Below are positions 41,901-49,733 of a stretch of DNA of 64,000 bases, in pieces. The translations under genes were made by a program, and so were the position numbers. How positions within the stretch are numbered: position 1 is the first letter of the stretch; each line of letters opens with the position of its first letter. Source of the stretch: Acidobacteriaceae bacterium KBS 146 (GTDB lineage Bacteria; Acidobacteriota; Terriglobia; Terriglobales; Acidobacteriaceae); NCBI GenBank assembly GCA_000688615.1, contig JHVA01000001.1:124001-188000 (forward strand), given 5' to 3'. A model generated the notes under the pieces. It was not told the DNA's origin and did not search any database. It saw only the letters and a list, made by a program, of their open reading frames with translations.

Positions 41901-42527
41901 AACACTATCGGCAGCTACCGTGCTCCGTTTGTCCCCGGCGCGGGCATCGGCCTCGATTATGCGTTGTGCGATACCGACGTCCGCAATATCTTTCATACCA
42001 GCGGTGTATACGAGCTTCCCCTTGGTCGGAATCAAAAGTACCTGACCCAGGGATTCACATCGGCTGTGGTGGGTGGCTGGTCCCTGCAGTGGATCGCAGC
42101 CGTGCAGGACGGCCAGCCCTTCACGGTGCCCTGCAGCGTAACCACGGCGGCAGGCCTCGGCTGCAACGCCTTCAAACAATCGGGACAAAATCCCTATAGC
42201 GGCCCCCATAATGCAGTTCACTTCCTGAATGCGGACGCCTTTGCAAATCCCTCGTCTTCGGCAACCGGCCTGTCTGCCCTGGGTGGATCTCCCACGCAGG
42301 TCACTGGACCTGCCTACCGAAGACTCGACCTCTCGCTCTTCCGTAAGATTGCTCTCGTCGATCAGGTACATCTGGAGCTTCGTGCCGAAGCCTTCAACAT
42401 CACCAACACGCCGAACTTTTCTGCTCCGGGTAACCTGAACTTCACGTCACCCGCAACCTTCGCCTCCATTACGAGTACGCGCGATAACGCAAGACAGCTC
42501 CAGTTCGCTGGAAAAATTTATTGGTAG
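38937..42527 (+). CDS. TonB-dependent receptor with carboxypeptidase-regulatory N-domain
   Basis: The GTG start at 38937 has GGAG five bases upstream and directly opens a signal peptide (SFRKATSFAIAFLFVTAAAFAQ), so it is preferred over the TTG at 38901. The 1196-residue product has the regulatory beta-sandwich (TGAIVGTVVDGQQQRVADATI), a plug domain (LPLNGRNVTFLAQTAPGV; EFVVQTNNYSAEFGHSAGAV; KSGTDGFHGSAWEF), and a long barrel ending LQFAGKIYW with a terminal aromatic residue. The ligand is unknown. A Tat-signal sulfatase starts nine bases after the stop, so the pair probably takes up and desulfates a sulfated compound. Confidence 0.93.
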   Translation: MSFRKATSFAIAFLFVTAAAFAQVDTGAIVGTVVDGQQQRVADATIRLTQQSTTVERTAKSDADGNFSFSPVAIGTYSVSVEHEGFERYVRTGVVISAQTTAQVDAVLRIGAVTQSVEVAADTALLETQTSSLQQVVNARSITDLPLNGRNVTFLAQTAPGVTFAQADSRGLSASGSFSANGARRGQNDYLLDGIDNNAAIADYVNQTQYVIMPPPDALQEFVVQTNNYSAEFGHSAGAVLNVSTKSGTDGFHGSAWEFVRNQVLDARNYFATAPRKPAYRQNQFGFSIGGPVAIPKIYNGRGKTFFFFDYQGTRIAQANSKVVTVPTAAERSSGYTSYTDLIALQSGTRTDALGRVFPVGTIFDPATSRAVTSGARDATTGFVATSTGFVRDPFYQGSIAGQRNFTSDAQKALLNQLPANRLSPSAIALLNLYPSPTGAGITNNFTAFPSATNNSDGFDFRIDHHFSESDSIFARYSYLNTDQLNPGPFAGIADGQSSRPGNGSTQAQNVALSETHIFTPRLVNEARFGYSRVADIRRQPFATELGVPDQYGIGGIPQFPGNGGLPLLTFGSMANLGQSGSLPSNKASNIVQLSDNVTISRNRHVLRSGVLFQNIAYPTSTPSSSRGTFGFSGIYTSVVNQTDGSTDRAQFLLNPTASSIAGGLNNVGGANSVSASNFPLISNLQRWYLGLYLQDDYRISPKLTVNLGLRWEYYGVPRERDGRQANFIPGPADPRVGAKFLIPQSQAANVPVAFQALLAKDNIAFVTTPDITQGNAQKENFAPRFGFAYQPNTKLVLHGGFGLFYGGYENYGLSASPPANFPFNIATSYSAGNSVTPLTPDNSIGTINNGLINVPLSAANANLTNISLLGRQYDWKSAYSEAYNLQVQYQLTSKTVLKIAYAGSVSRHLQVPITSNTLNQVLPATANAQANSFFPDFARGGAFLSPIASTNYNGLQLDVTRRWGNDLTLDANYTFSKCLGNARDQLDNTIGSYRAPFVPGAGIGLDYALCDTDVRNIFHTSGVYELPLGRNQKYLTQGFTSAVVGGWSLQWIAAVQDGQPFTVPCSVTTAAGLGCNAFKQSGQNPYSGPHNAVHFLNADAFANPSSSATGLSALGGSPTQVTGPAYRRLDLSLFRKIALVDQVHLELRAEAFNITNTPNFSAPGNLNFTSPATFASITSTRDNARQLQFAGKIYW

Positions 42528-42536
42528 GAGTCAGGA

Positions 42537-43991
42537 ATGTCTGAAAATACGCAAAGCCGCCGATCGTTCTTCAAAGGAACGATGGCGGCCGCGGTAGCGG
42601 CCGCAGTTCCGGCCACAGCCGAGGCACAAAAGAAGGCCGCAGCGCAGCCGGCCGCCAGGAAGCCGAACATCATCATTTACCTGGCGGACCAGTTCCGAGC
42701 GGACTTCGTAGGTGCCAACGGCCGTAACAGCTCTACCCGCACGCCCAACATCGATGCGCTTGCAGCACGTGGAAAGAACTTTACCCATGCGGTCACCAAT
42801 CAGCCCGTCTGCGCTCCCGCACGCTCCGTGCTGCTGACCAGTCGTTATGCGACGGAGACGGGCGTCTGGCACAACGGCCTCGAGCTCGATAAGTCTCTTC
42901 CTACTCTGGCGACTGAGCTGCGAAAGTCCGGCTACACCGCCAACATGATCGGCAAATGGCACCTCGCGCTCGGAAATCCGAAGCAGGGCGGCGACCCCGG
43001 CCCCGTAAAAGCTGAAGACCGGGGCGGCTTTCTGGATCTCTGGGAGGGAGCAAACGCGCTTGAGCACACGAGCCATCCCTATGAGGGAACCATCTGGGAT
43101 CGGGACAACAAGCCCATCACCTTCAAAGACCAATACCGCGTCGACTTCCTCACCGATCGTGCCGAACGCTTCCTCCGGCAGAAACAGGACAAGCCCTTCT
43201 TCCTGTTTATCTCGCAGTTGGAGCCACACCAGCAGAACGACATGCAGCGACCCGTTGCCCCTAAAGGCGCTGCGGCACGCTTCGTAAACTCCAACGCTCC
43301 CGAAGACCTGCGCGCTCTGCCCGGTACCTGGCAGGATCAGCTCCCCGACTACTATGGCTGCATCGAAGCCATCGACGCCTCCGTGGGACGCATCCATCGC
43401 ATCCTTGAAGAAGAGAAGCTGGACGACAACACCATCTTCGTCTTCTTCAGCGATCACGGTTGCCACTTCATGACACGCAATCAGGAGTACAAGCGCAGCA
43501 CGCACAACAGCTCTATCCGTGTTCCGCTCATCGTCGACGGTCCCGGCTTCCGCGGAGCCCAGCAGATCTCCGAACTCGTAGGGCTGATCGATCTCGCGCC
43601 AACGCTGCTCGAAGCCGCCGGAGTTGAGGTGCCCTCAAGCTGGAAGGGACGCAGCTTCTTTCCACTGGCCGACGATCTTCAAGCCAGGCAAAAGTGGCAG
43701 AACCAGCAGTTGATTCAGATCAGCGAATCGATGACCGGAAGAGCCATCCGCACGCCCGACTGGACCTACTGCGTCGCCGACCTCTCCGGCAGCACCAAAG
43801 AAGCTGCGGCCAAGGTCTACCAGGAATATCAGTTCTACGATCAGCGCGCCGACCCGCACGAACTGGTCAATCTTGCTGGACGGAAAGAGTATCGCGAAAA
43901 GGCGAACGAACTGCGTGACCAGCTGAAGAAGCTGCTCGCTGCGGCAGGAGAGCCCGAGCCGGAGATTCTTCCGGCAAAGCTCTACCCATAG
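42537..43991 (+). CDS. Type I sulfatase with Tat signal
   Basis: A 484-residue exported sulfatase. Residues 7-30 form a twin-arginine signal (QSRRSFFKGTMAAAVAAA). The mature protein starts with KPNIIIYLADQFRADF (metal Asp51) and contains the formylglycine motif CAPAR at 92-96, so an FGE-type maturase is needed. Further landmarks are GKWHLALG, and FFSDHGCH in the C-terminal metal site. Sulfatases of this kind remove sulfate from carbohydrates or small organics. It follows the TonB receptor by nine bases with an AGGAGTCAGGA ribosome site and ends at a strong bidirectional terminator. Confidence 0.92.
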   Translation: MSENTQSRRSFFKGTMAAAVAAAVPATAEAQKKAAAQPAARKPNIIIYLADQFRADFVGANGRNSSTRTPNIDALAARGKNFTHAVTNQPVCAPARSVLLTSRYATETGVWHNGLELDKSLPTLATELRKSGYTANMIGKWHLALGNPKQGGDPGPVKAEDRGGFLDLWEGANALEHTSHPYEGTIWDRDNKPITFKDQYRVDFLTDRAERFLRQKQDKPFFLFISQLEPHQQNDMQRPVAPKGAAARFVNSNAPEDLRALPGTWQDQLPDYYGCIEAIDASVGRIHRILEEEKLDDNTIFVFFSDHGCHFMTRNQEYKRSTHNSSIRVPLIVDGPGFRGAQQISELVGLIDLAPTLLEAAGVEVPSSWKGRSFFPLADDLQARQKWQNQQLIQISESMTGRAIRTPDWTYCVADLSGSTKEAAAKVYQEYQFYDQRADPHELVNLAGRKEYREKANELRDQLKKLLAAAGEPEPEILPAKLYP

Positions 43992-44039
43992 GAGCTGGCG
44001 ATTGGTCATCCTTTAGGAGCGCGATAACCGCAGTTACGA

Positions 44040-44077
44040 AAAAGAGCATCGAGAGTCCACATTCTCGATGCTCTTTT
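44040..44077. terminator. Bidirectional intrinsic terminator
   Basis: A perfect 15-bp stem AAAAGAGCATCGAGA (44040-44054) / TCTCGATGCTCTTTT (44063-44077) with an 8-base loop. A-run and T-run flanks serve both the sulfatase (plus) and the LolA-like gene (minus). Confidence 0.9.
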
Positions 44078-44096
44078 CTATTTCGATATAGCCAAA

Positions 44097-44768
44097 CTAT
44101 TTTTTATATTGGTATGGCTTTGTATTGATCGACTCGTTGTAACGGATGTTGGTGTAGGTCGCCGTGCGATAGTCGCCAGATGGTGTAAAAAACTGCTGCT
44201 TAAGAGAGATATCTCGGTTCGTGTCGACCCAAATGACAATATGACTGAACATATTACGGACATTCGCATCCTTCGCGACCAAATCCAGTTTCCGGGTCTG
44301 GACTGTGGTGCTGCCGTTTGAGATCGTTTCAGAGCCGAGATCCGTTACTGTCCAAGCCTTGGTCAACTCCGTGCCAGTGCCCCCAAAGCCAAGTGTGAGG
44401 AAGCTTTCCCACTGTGCTTTGTTCTGTCCGGCTGACAACACCTTCAGTTCTTTTGTATTTGGATCGAATAGAGCGACTTTGCCACTCTTGTAGGAGAGGA
44501 ACTTCGCTGCCGGGGGTAGTATCTTCGCCCCCATCTCCAGATCGCTTCCGCTCTTCTTGAAGTAGATGTTTCCGTGCTGCGTGGTCGTCTCTTTGACGAC
44601 CAGCTCATAGAAATCCCACTGGAAGTCGGCTTCGGCAGACTTGAAGCGCGCACTCGCCGCGTCCATCTGGCGAATCGCCTGATCGAGTTCGCCTGGCTTG
44701 ACTTGGGCAGACAGGGCAAAAGGGCTGCAGAGGAGGGAAGCGATAACCAGTCGGCGCAGAATCGTCAT
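44097..44768 (-). CDS. LolA-like outer-membrane lipoprotein carrier
   Basis: From ATG 44768 (GGAGAA about ten bases upstream) the product has 223 residues with a signal peptide (MTILRRLVIASLLCSPFALSAQ). The mature domain follows the LolA/LppX half-barrel pattern: an amphipathic first helix (LDQAIRQMDAASARFKSAEADFQWDFYE), then strands such as GNIYFKKSGSDLEM, KVALFDPNTKELKVLSAG and IVIWVDTNRDISLKQQFF. LolA ferries lipoproteins across the periplasm. The family is divergent here, so it may be a relative and not the main LolA. A small membrane protein gene lies about 80 bases upstream on the same strand. Confidence 0.75.
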   Translation of the reverse strand: MTILRRLVIASLLCSPFALSAQVKPGELDQAIRQMDAASARFKSAEADFQWDFYELVVKETTTQHGNIYFKKSGSDLEMGAKILPPAAKFLSYKSGKVALFDPNTKELKVLSAGQNKAQWESFLTLGFGGTGTELTKAWTVTDLGSETISNGSTTVQTRKLDLVAKDANVRNMFSHIVIWVDTNRDISLKQQFFTPSGDYRTATYTNIRYNESINTKPYQYKK

Positions 44769-44847
44769 GCGGTATAAGTTCTCCAAAAACATTAGATGCA
44801 GCTGACGCAGCTGGGTCGTCCGGAATACTTCAAAACGGAGTGGTCTG

Positions 44848-45240
44848 TTATCGGGTAACCCATGCATCGTAAGCGATCAGGTTTCCCTGGGCATCGTGCA
44901 CCAGCTCATAGCGCTCGATGCTGACCTCTCCTGCGATCGGTTCAATCACTCGCAGAATGGCAGCGCGAATCGCCTGGTCACTCTCGTTCCCATCGATGAG
45001 GCGATGAATGTCATCGGCGCGGATCTGGTACAGGAAGCGGCTGGTGTCGTCGATGGTGCCGGCCTCTTTGACGAGTACCTCTGAGGAGTGGATCGCGACC
45101 GTCTCGACCGGCCGGTCCTTGAAGTCGATAAAACGCGGGCCAAGAAAAAGGAACAGGAGAATCAGCGTCACCATCACGTCGTAGTGAAGGCTGCCACGGT
45201 CATAGGTCCACCAGAAATACGATCGCAGGGTTTTGAGCAT
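44848..45240 (-). CDS. Small membrane-anchored protein of unknown function
   Basis: A 130-residue protein from ATG 45240 (GAGGAG eleven bases upstream). A short N-terminus with aromatic residues (LRSYFWWTYDRGS) precedes one membrane helix (YDVMVTLILLFLFLGPRFI). The remaining domain of about 90 residues, PVETVAIHSSEVLVKEAGTIDD...IERYELVHDAQGNLIAYDAWVTR, should lie outside the cytoplasm or at the membrane surface. I do not recognise the family. Its place between serS and the LolA-like gene on the same strand suggests an envelope role, but this is weak context. Confidence 0.72.
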   Translation of the reverse strand: MLKTLRSYFWWTYDRGSLHYDVMVTLILLFLFLGPRFIDFKDRPVETVAIHSSEVLVKEAGTIDDTSRFLYQIRADDIHRLIDGNESDQAIRAAILRVIEPIAGEVSIERYELVHDAQGNLIAYDAWVTR

Positions 45241-45343
45241 TGCTAGACGCACTCCTCAGCGGTGCCACTCGACAGAGCATCAGGGCGTCCTTCTGACGTC
45301 CCTCCCGGACAGCTGTTCCACAAAAGTTTAGAACAAACAGTCA

Positions 45344-46669
45344 TTAGAGGCGCTCCTGCTTCGTAAGGACCGCCTGGCCGTTCATGTAAGGAATCAAAGC
45401 CTCCGGTACCCGAACCGAACCATCTGCCTGCTGATAGTTCTCAAGAATTGCAAGATAGGTGCGTCCGACGGCGAGGCCCGAACCATTCAGCGTATGCACG
45501 TACTCCGATCTCTTCGCGCCCGCAGGACGGAACCGAATGTTCGCGCGCCGTGCCTGGAAATCTCCAAAGTTCGAGCAGGAGCTGATCTCGCGGTACAGTT
45601 CCTGGCCTGGAAGCCAGACCTCAAGATCATAGGTCTTGGACGAGGCAAACCCCATATCGCCGGTGCACAGCAGCATGCGCCGGTAAGGAAGCCCAAGCCG
45701 TTCCAAAACCGTCTCCGCATGACGAGTCAGTGCTTCATGCTCTTCCTTGGACCTCTCCGGCGTCGTGAACTTAACCAGCTCCACCTTTTGAAACTGATGC
45801 TGCCGAATCATGCCGCGAACATCCTTGCCGTACGACCCGGCCTCGCTGCGGAAGCACGGCGTATAGGCGCAGAAGGAGACAGAGAGCTGCGCTTCGTCCA
45901 CCGTCTCGTCGCGCAGCAGGTTCGTTACCGGGACTTCGGCCGTTGGAATCAGCCAGTGATCGCCATCCTGCAGCTCACCCGGAACATAAGGGCCCTTGTC
46001 ATCGCAGTGAAAGAGATCTTCTGCGAACTTGGGAAGCTGGCCGGTCCCGAACAGCGACTTCGAATTAACCATGTAAGGAGGCAGAACCTCTGTATATCCA
46101 TGCTCGCCGGTGTGGAGATCGAGCATAAAGTTTGCGAGGGCTCGCTCCAGACGAGCACCGGAGCCATAGTGGACCACGAATCGGGAACCCGAGATCTTGG
46201 CAGCCCGATTGAAGTCTAGAATATTCAGTTCTTCGCCAATCTCCCAATGCGGCCTGGGGTTGAAGTTGAACGAAGGTTTGTCACCCCAGACCTTCTCTTC
46301 GCGATTGCCATGTTCATCGGCTCCGACGGGTACATCATCCTGTGGCAGATTGGGAATGCTCTTCAGAATCGTCTGCAGCCGATCGTCCGCCGCCGTCGCA
46401 CGCGACTCCAGCGATTCAACTTCGGCTTTCAGAGAGCGTGTCTCCTCAGTCGCTGCAGTCGCATCGCCCCCTGAATTCCGAAGTCGGGCGATCTCCTCAG
46501 TCAGCTTGTTGCGTCGTGCCTTGAGCGTCTCAACCTGGGTGATGGCATCGCGCCGCTCCCGGTCGATTGTGGCAAAGTCGCCAAGGGCGACGGCAGGATC
46601 CATGCCACGCGCACGCAGTCTTTCTTCTACCACGGGCAGATTTGCCCGGACGAATGCAAGATCAATCAT
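45344..46669 (-). CDS. serS: Seryl-tRNA synthetase
   Basis: A 441-residue class II aminoacyl-tRNA synthetase of normal length. The N-terminal coiled-coil arm (about 30-105, ALGDFATIDRERRDAITQVETLKARRN) grips the tRNA. The catalytic core shows motif 2 (CFRSEAGSYGKDVRGMIRQHQF) and motif 3 (GSGLAVGRTYLAILEN). It charges tRNA-Ser and also supplies Ser-tRNA for selenocysteine where that is used. It is probably transcribed from its own promoter in the 314-base gap upstream. Confidence 0.98.
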   Translation of the reverse strand: MIDLAFVRANLPVVEERLRARGMDPAVALGDFATIDRERRDAITQVETLKARRNKLTEEIARLRNSGGDATAATEETRSLKAEVESLESRATAADDRLQTILKSIPNLPQDDVPVGADEHGNREEKVWGDKPSFNFNPRPHWEIGEELNILDFNRAAKISGSRFVVHYGSGARLERALANFMLDLHTGEHGYTEVLPPYMVNSKSLFGTGQLPKFAEDLFHCDDKGPYVPGELQDGDHWLIPTAEVPVTNLLRDETVDEAQLSVSFCAYTPCFRSEAGSYGKDVRGMIRQHQFQKVELVKFTTPERSKEEHEALTRHAETVLERLGLPYRRMLLCTGDMGFASSKTYDLEVWLPGQELYREISSCSNFGDFQARRANIRFRPAGAKRSEYVHTLNGSGLAVGRTYLAILENYQQADGSVRVPEALIPYMNGQAVLTKQERL

Positions 46670-46743
46670 TTGGGATTAATTCTAAGGCTTTTTGCGATCA
46701 GCGTTTTTTTCGAATACAAGGCTGATATAGACGGCAAAAGAAA

Positions 46744-46757
46744 GTGTCATCCTGAGG
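46744..46757. repeat. Truncated dispersed repeat
   Basis: GTGTCATCCTGAGG, matching only the left end of the repeat family. It lies 50 bases before a fuller copy, in the 46670-46983 gap between serS and the phosphatase gene, where no gene is supported. Confidence 0.5.
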
Positions 46758-46793
46758 TGGGTAACAACCCGTCTTCGCGAACCAAGCAAGAAG

Positions 46794-46852
46794 TGTCATC
46801 CTGAGCGAAGTTGCCGCGTAAAACGCGACAAACGAAGTCGAAGGATCTGCGG
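46794..46852. repeat. Dispersed repeat, copy B
   Basis: TGTCATCCTGAGCGAAG...GTCGAAGGATCTGCGG with an inner GCGTAAAACGC palindrome. The ends are shared with copy A at 38514-38575 (TGTCATCCTGAGCG and AAGGATCTGCG) while the centres differ, as in REP-like families. Confidence 0.65.
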
Positions 46853-46983
46853 TTTGTCTGAACCGCCACCAACCCCAGGAAATAAAGTTTTCATCCGCCC
46901 GGGGGAAGAAGGATGACAACCGCCGAACACCTGCACGGAAAATGTAAGGTTTTGTAAGGAACGAAAGCGGTTACTCTACAAAG

Positions 46984-48684
46984 ATGCGTGTCTTTGCATC
47001 CGCTTTTCTTATTCTCGCCCTTCTTCTGCCCGGTTCTGTACCCATGCGGGCCGATGCCTATCATGCAACCCCGAAACTGGTAGTCGTTCTGGTGATCGAT
47101 CAGTTTCGCGGAGACTATCTGGATCGCTACCGCGACGATTTCAAGACGCCCAACGGATTCAATCTGTTCCTCAAGAAGGGCGTCCACTTCACAGATTGCT
47201 ATTACGACTACGCCAACCTGGTAACAGCGGCAGGGCACTCGACAATTGGAACCGGAAGCTACACCGACGGTCACAAGATTCCTGTCAACGAGTGGTGGGA
47301 GCCAGGACCGAACGGGAAGCTGCGGCTGGTCACCTCCGTGAGCGATGATCGCTACAAACTTGTGGGCGTACCGGAAGGTGGGGAGACCACTCCCGGAGCA
47401 TCGCCGCATCGGGAAGCTGCTTCGACGCTCGGCGACGAGCTTGTACTCGCCACGCAGGGTCGCGCCAGGGTCTTCGGCGTCTCCTTCAAAGACCGCGCAG
47501 CCATCCTGACCTCCGGACATGCGACTAGGGGAGCCTTCTGGACCGACCATGACTCCGGTGCCTTCATCACCTCGTCCTACTGGATGCCACAGCTTCCCGC
47601 GTGGGCCACGACATTCAACGCCAGCGATGAGCGCGATAAGGCTCGCAAAGCGGCAGGAGTTCCGACCGGGAATTTCTATGAAGAAGTAGGGCAGAAGCCC
47701 GCAGCCGTTCAGTATCTCGTTGACTTCGCCAAGGAGCTCGTCAAGAACGAAAACCTTGGAAAAGACAACGTAACCGACATGCTGACTCTCTCCATCAGCA
47801 ACACCGATATTCTCGGCCACCGCGTCGGACCGGATTCGCCAAAGCAGCGCGAGATGATCGATGCTGTGGACGTATCGTTGAACGACTTCTTCTCGTTCCT
47901 CGACAAGCAGGTCGGGCTTCAGAACGTAATCATCGCCCTCTCCGGGGACCACGGCGTAGCGCCTACCATGGAGGCAGCCAACAATGCCCGGATGCCATCT
48001 TCGGCCATCAAGAGTGGCGCTCTGCTGAAAGGCCTCGAAGCTGGCCTTGAAAAGAAATGGCCTGCAAAGAAAGGTTTGAAGTACGTCCTCGGCGGAGAGT
48101 ACCCGTACATCCAGCTGAACCGGGAGGCCTTTGAGGCAGCTCACGTCAACGAGCTTGAGGCTGAGACAACCGCTGCCGACACGCTCGAAAACCTGCTCGC
48201 AGAAGACGGTTCCTTCGCGGTGAAGCGTTCAGAACAGGCGCTGCCTGAGGGACGCGAGCCCGATCCTCTAGGGTTAGGATCGGTCTACCCCGTCGCCAAG
48301 ATGCGTTCGGGCGAGATTCCCGATACCGAACTTGGACGCAGGATCATGCATAGCTACTCTCCGTATGTGGGGTGGGCCATCTGGATCAACTTCAGCGCCT
48401 TCCAGTTTCCGGGCAATGAAACAGGTGCGACCCATTATTCTTCCTTTGCTTATGACCGTCACGTTCCCCTCGACTTCTACGGTGCGATGTTTGTCCCGGG
48501 GACCTATCATGATCGTGTAGCCCCGGTGGACATTGCGGCGACGTTCGCGTCGATTCTGCGGGTCAATCAGCCCTCCAGCATCGAAGGCCACGTCTTGACT
48601 CAGGTAGTGAAACCAGACACGGGAAGCGGTGCCGTGGCGCCAGCAAAGGGCCATAACGCAGCGCAGAGAGGAACCACACGTTGA
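46984..48684 (+). CDS. Alkaline phosphatase-superfamily protein (PafA/phosphodiesterase-like)
   Basis: A 566-residue secreted hydrolase with a signal peptide (MRVFASAFLILALLLPGSVPMRADA). The fold opens with VVVLVIDQFRGDYLDRY (metal Asp39), and the nucleophile is Thr81 in NLVTAAGHSTIGTG, the Thr-type site of PafA-like alkaline phosphatases and nucleotide phosphodiesterases. Later metal residues are seen in NTDILGHRVGPDS and ALSGDHGVAPT. It probably releases phosphate from esters in the periplasm; mono- versus diesterase cannot be told. The stop overlaps the TTG start of pyrD. Confidence 0.9.
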   Translation: MRVFASAFLILALLLPGSVPMRADAYHATPKLVVVLVIDQFRGDYLDRYRDDFKTPNGFNLFLKKGVHFTDCYYDYANLVTAAGHSTIGTGSYTDGHKIPVNEWWEPGPNGKLRLVTSVSDDRYKLVGVPEGGETTPGASPHREAASTLGDELVLATQGRARVFGVSFKDRAAILTSGHATRGAFWTDHDSGAFITSSYWMPQLPAWATTFNASDERDKARKAAGVPTGNFYEEVGQKPAAVQYLVDFAKELVKNENLGKDNVTDMLTLSISNTDILGHRVGPDSPKQREMIDAVDVSLNDFFSFLDKQVGLQNVIIALSGDHGVAPTMEAANNARMPSSAIKSGALLKGLEAGLEKKWPAKKGLKYVLGGEYPYIQLNREAFEAAHVNELEAETTAADTLENLLAEDGSFAVKRSEQALPEGREPDPLGLGSVYPVAKMRSGEIPDTELGRRIMHSYSPYVGWAIWINFSAFQFPGNETGATHYSSFAYDRHVPLDFYGAMFVPGTYHDRVAPVDIAATFASILRVNQPSSIEGHVLTQVVKPDTGSGAVAPAKGHNAAQRGTTR

Positions 48685-49607
48685 GCACGCATGTGCCGGA
48701 TATGTCGGTGAACGTAGCCGGAGTCGAGCTGCGTTCACCCGTCATTGCGGCGAGTGGAACCTTCGGGTACGGCATCGAGTTTGAAGATATCGTCTCCCTC
48801 GACCGTATCGGCGCCTTCGTTACCAAAGGGTTGTCGAAGGAACCGATGGCGGGGAATCCCACGCCCAGGATCATCGAGACCGCCGCGGGGATGATGAATG
48901 CGATTGGTCTCCAGAACATGGGGGTGCGGGCCTTTGTCGAGGAGAAGCTGCCTAAGCTCCGCCAGATCAAAGGTGCCGTCACTATCGCAAATGTCTTCGG
49001 CTATACGGTCGAGGATTGCCTTGAGGTCATCGAGGTTTTGAACGATGCTGAAGGCGTCGTGATGTACGAGCTCAACGCAAGCTGCCCCAACACCAGCCAC
49101 GGCGGCATGGTCTTCGGGACCGATCCCGAGCTTTTGAAGGAGCTGGTTTCCCGCACCAAAAAAGCAGCTACCCGGCCCCTGATGGTGAAGCTGTCTCCCA
49201 ACGTCACCAGTATCGGTCAGATGGCAAGAGCAGCCGAAGAGGCGGGAGCCGACGCCGTCTCCCTGGTAAATACCTTCGTCTCCATGGCGATCGACGTAGA
49301 AACCCGGAAACCAAAGATCGCCAACGTCACCGCCGGCCTCTCCGGCCCGGCGATCAAGCCGATCGCGGTCCGAATGGTGAACGAGGCCTTCAAGGCGGTA
49401 AAGATTCCGGTCGTGGGAATGGGCGGCATCGTTCGGGCCGACGACGGCATCGAGTTCATGATGGCGGGCGCCACGGCGGTCGAGGTAGGAACAGCCAGCT
49501 ACGCCGACCCCAGGGCTGTTGAAAATATTGCCAGCGGGATGAAGAAATGGTGCGCCTCCCACCAGGTCGAAAAAGTGAGATCCCTGACGGGCTCTATAAT
49601 TTTGTAG
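48681..49607 (+). CDS. pyrD: Dihydroorotate dehydrogenase (class 1B catalytic subunit type)
   Basis: A 308-residue FMN barrel enzyme of pyrimidine synthesis. The TTG at 48681 overlaps the preceding stop and has GAGAGG upstream; an ATG at 48702 is an alternative. Landmarks are IAASGTFGYGIEF, the substrate loop with NASCPN where Cys135 is the class 1 catalytic base, KLSPNVT, and the FMN-phosphate segment VGMGGIVRADDGIEFMMAGATAVEVGTA. The class 1B form needs the PyrK iron-sulfur partner for NAD oxidation, which is not in this window. A strong terminator starts at its stop codon. Confidence 0.96.
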   Translation: MSTHVPDMSVNVAGVELRSPVIAASGTFGYGIEFEDIVSLDRIGAFVTKGLSKEPMAGNPTPRIIETAAGMMNAIGLQNMGVRAFVEEKLPKLRQIKGAVTIANVFGYTVEDCLEVIEVLNDAEGVVMYELNASCPNTSHGGMVFGTDPELLKELVSRTKKAATRPLMVKLSPNVTSIGQMARAAEEAGADAVSLVNTFVSMAIDVETRKPKIANVTAGLSGPAIKPIAVRMVNEAFKAVKIPVVGMGGIVRADDGIEFMMAGATAVEVGTASYADPRAVENIASGMKKWCASHQVEKVRSLTGSIIL

Positions 49608-49642
49608 TAACCGCCAAAAACGATTTTGGCGGTTACGCTTTT
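49607..49642 (+). terminator. Rho-independent terminator after pyrD
   Basis: GTAACCGCCAAAA (49607-49619) with TTTTGGCGGTTAC (49624-49636), a perfect 13-bp stem, then GCTTTT. The first base overlaps the last base of the pyrD stop codon. Confidence 0.9.
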
Positions 49643-49733
49643 AAGGCGAGAAATACGCCTCGAAACGTCTCTCCCCGGCAGCGGTTAACCGGGATAAACA
49701 ACAGAAGTAGCCCCGACAGTACAATAGAGGACG

